Assembly (NCBI GenBank): GCA_036742665.1
Contig: DAINQP010000261.1
Span: 1 to 6,672, forward strand
Direction: 5' to 3'
Source: Gp6-AA40 sp036742665
GTDB taxonomy: Bacteria > Acidobacteriota > Vicinamibacteria > Vicinamibacterales > UBA2999
DNA length: 6,672 nt
Shown: positions 5,527-6,672 of the stretch, in pieces
How positions within the stretch are numbered: the stretch's first letter is position 1
Layout of the letters: every line of letters starts with the position of its first letter
Translations under genes and position numbers: made by a program
Notes under the pieces: model-generated
Database searches by the model: none
What the model was told of the DNA's origin: nothing
What the model saw: the letters and a program-made list of their open reading frames with translations, nothing else

Positions 5527-6672
5527 ATGCGGCTAACAGCGGGCACGCGATTGGGCGCGTACAGCATCCAGTCGGCGCTCGGCGCGGGTGGCATGGGGGA
5601 GGTCTACCTCGCGAGGGACATCAACCTGGCGAGAGACGTGGCCATCAAGGTGCTACCCGAAGCGTTCTCACATGACGACGAGCGACTCGCCAGGTTTGAG
5701 CGCGAGGCCAGAACGCTCGCTGCGTTGAATCATCCCAACATCGCCATCGTTCATGGCCTCGAGACAGTGCCGCTTCCTGACGCGGGGCACATTCGCGCGC
5801 TGGTGATGGAACTGGTCGACGGCCCGACACTCGCTGAACTGATTGGCGGGCTGTCGGTGGACGAGGCGCTGCGCTTGGCGCGGCAGATTGCTGAAGGCCT
5901 CGAAGCCGCGCACGAACAGGGCATCGTTCATCGCGATTTGAAACCGGCCAATATCAAAGTGCGGCCCGACGGCACGGTGAAGGTCCTCGATTTCGGCCTT
6001 GCCAAGGCTGCGGAGCCTGCTGGCGCGATCTCGCCTGGTCTGTCGCTGTCGCCGACGATCACATCGCCGGCCATGACCGCCGCCGGGCTCATTCTCGGCA
6101 CCGCCGCCTACATGTCGCCCGAGCAGGCCAAGGGCCGCGACGCCGACAAACGCAGCGACGTCTGGTCCTTCGGCGCGGTGCTCTATGAGATGTTGACCGC
6201 GAGACGCGCATTCGATGGCGACGATGTCAGCGACACGATGGCGAGCGTACTGAAGAGCGAGCCTGACTGGTCAACCGTGCCCGCCGACGTTCCACCGGCC
6301 GTCGTGAGTCTCATGAAGGGCTGTCTCGTGAAGGACCGGCGGCAGCGCGTGTCCGACATCTCGATCGCGAAGTTCGTGCTCAAGGACCTGAGCACGATGG
6401 GTGTTGTGGGAAGTGCGGTCGTGCCTGTGGCCCCTGTGGCCGGTCGGTCGCGTTGGACTCAGGTCCTCGTGATCGCCATCGCCGTGGTATCCACGGCCTT
6501 GATCGTCGGCTTCGTCATGAGGCGCATGCAGCCGGTAGTTCCCCCCGTCACCGTCGCGCGATTCTCGTTGATACCGGAAGGCCCCTTTACGTCCGCTGTC
6601 CAGCAGCTCGTCGCGATCTCACCGGATGGAACCACGATCGCGTACAACGCCGGTGGACGTCTTCGCGTTCGC
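5527..6672 (+). CDS. Receptor-like Ser/Thr protein kinase with propeller start, incomplete
   Basis: The frame is open from ATG 5527 to the window end, giving 382 residues without a stop. It is a PknB-type kinase that phosphorylates Ser/Thr on proteins. Visible motifs are the glycine loop GAGGMGEV (19-26), VAIK with Lys41, Glu60 of the alpha-C helix, HRDLKPAN (135-142, catalytic Asp137), DFG (155-157), a Ser/Thr-rich activation segment, SPE (197-199) and SDVWSFG (210-216). All key residues are present, so it should be active. The kinase domain ends near residue 285. A Val/Pro/Ala linker (PVAPVAG) leads to one membrane helix at about 312-332, then an outer part starting with ISPDGTTIAYN, a TolB/WD40-like repeat. 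This architecture is frequent in Acidobacteria: kinase inside, propeller sensor outside. A weak AGG (5516-5518) within the end of the DUF418 gene may serve as ribosome site. Confidence 0.95.
   Translation, partial: MRLTAGTRLGAYSIQSALGAGGMGEVYLARDINLARDVAIKVLPEAFSHDDERLARFEREARTLAALNHPNIAIVHGLETVPLPDAGHIRALVMELVDGPTLAELIGGLSVDEALRLARQIAEGLEAAHEQGIVHRDLKPANIKVRPDGTVKVLDFGLAKAAEPAGAISPGLSLSPTITSPAMTAAGLILGTAAYMSPEQAKGRDADKRSDVWSFGAVLYEMLTARRAFDGDDVSDTMASVLKSEPDWSTVPADVPPAVVSLMKGCLVKDRRQRVSDISIAKFVLKDLSTMGVVGSAVVPVAPVAGRSRWTQVLVIAIAVVSTALIVGFVMRRMQPVVPPVTVARFSLIPEGPFTSAVQQLVAISPDGTTIAYNAGGRLRVR

Noticed and set aside
1..6672. tRNA, rRNA, insertion sequence or phage genes
   Set aside because: Nothing resembling a tRNA cloverleaf, rRNA segment, transposase or integrase was seen on either strand.

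Overview
The window looks like chromosomal DNA from an Acidobacteria-type bacterium, most likely a Vicinamibacteria-like lineage, in a draft or metagenomic assembly. The reasons are a high-GC coding style, a Ser/Thr kinase joined through one membrane helix to the start of a TolB/WD40-like propeller, and a secreted carboxypeptidase-regulatory-like/cytochrome/propeller protein of a kind I associate with that phylum. A run of ten Ns marks an assembly gap. The taxonomic call is inference; no rRNA or other marker gene is present.

Layout. Positions 1-263 hold the C-terminal end of a zinc-type alcohol dehydrogenase (+). After a short spacer with an 11-bp direct repeat come two small overlapping genes (+): a two-helix membrane protein (348-557) and a soluble helical protein (554-787). 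Their end overlaps the 3' end of a convergent two-gene unit on the minus strand: an ArsC/Spx-like thioredoxin-fold protein (1459-1806), then a Crp/Fnr-type regulator (758-1444). Upstream of arsC is an AT-rich spacer (about 1807-1958) made of degenerate GATTGTTGATT words arranged as a long imperfect inverted repeat. Beyond it, also on the minus strand, is a large exported protein (1959-4115) with a CnaB-like domain, one c-type heme motif and a propeller-like C-terminal half.

A 96-bp divergent intergenic region with dense dyad symmetry separates it from a plus-strand pair: a DUF418/YeiB-type membrane protein (4212-5522, interrupted by the N-run) and, four bases later, a receptor-like Ser/Thr protein kinase (5527 to the window end, incomplete).

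How the genes may work together. The tight spacing suggests three transcription units: the small membrane/soluble pair, arsC-crp, and DUF418-kinase. The arsC-crp unit could be a small redox or stress module with its own regulator. The cytochrome-propeller protein probably acts outside the cytoplasmic membrane in electron transfer or substrate binding. No unmistakably new defence or mobile system is visible. The least explained elements are the inverted-repeat spacer, the cytochrome/CnaB/propeller fusion and the DUF418-kinase pair.
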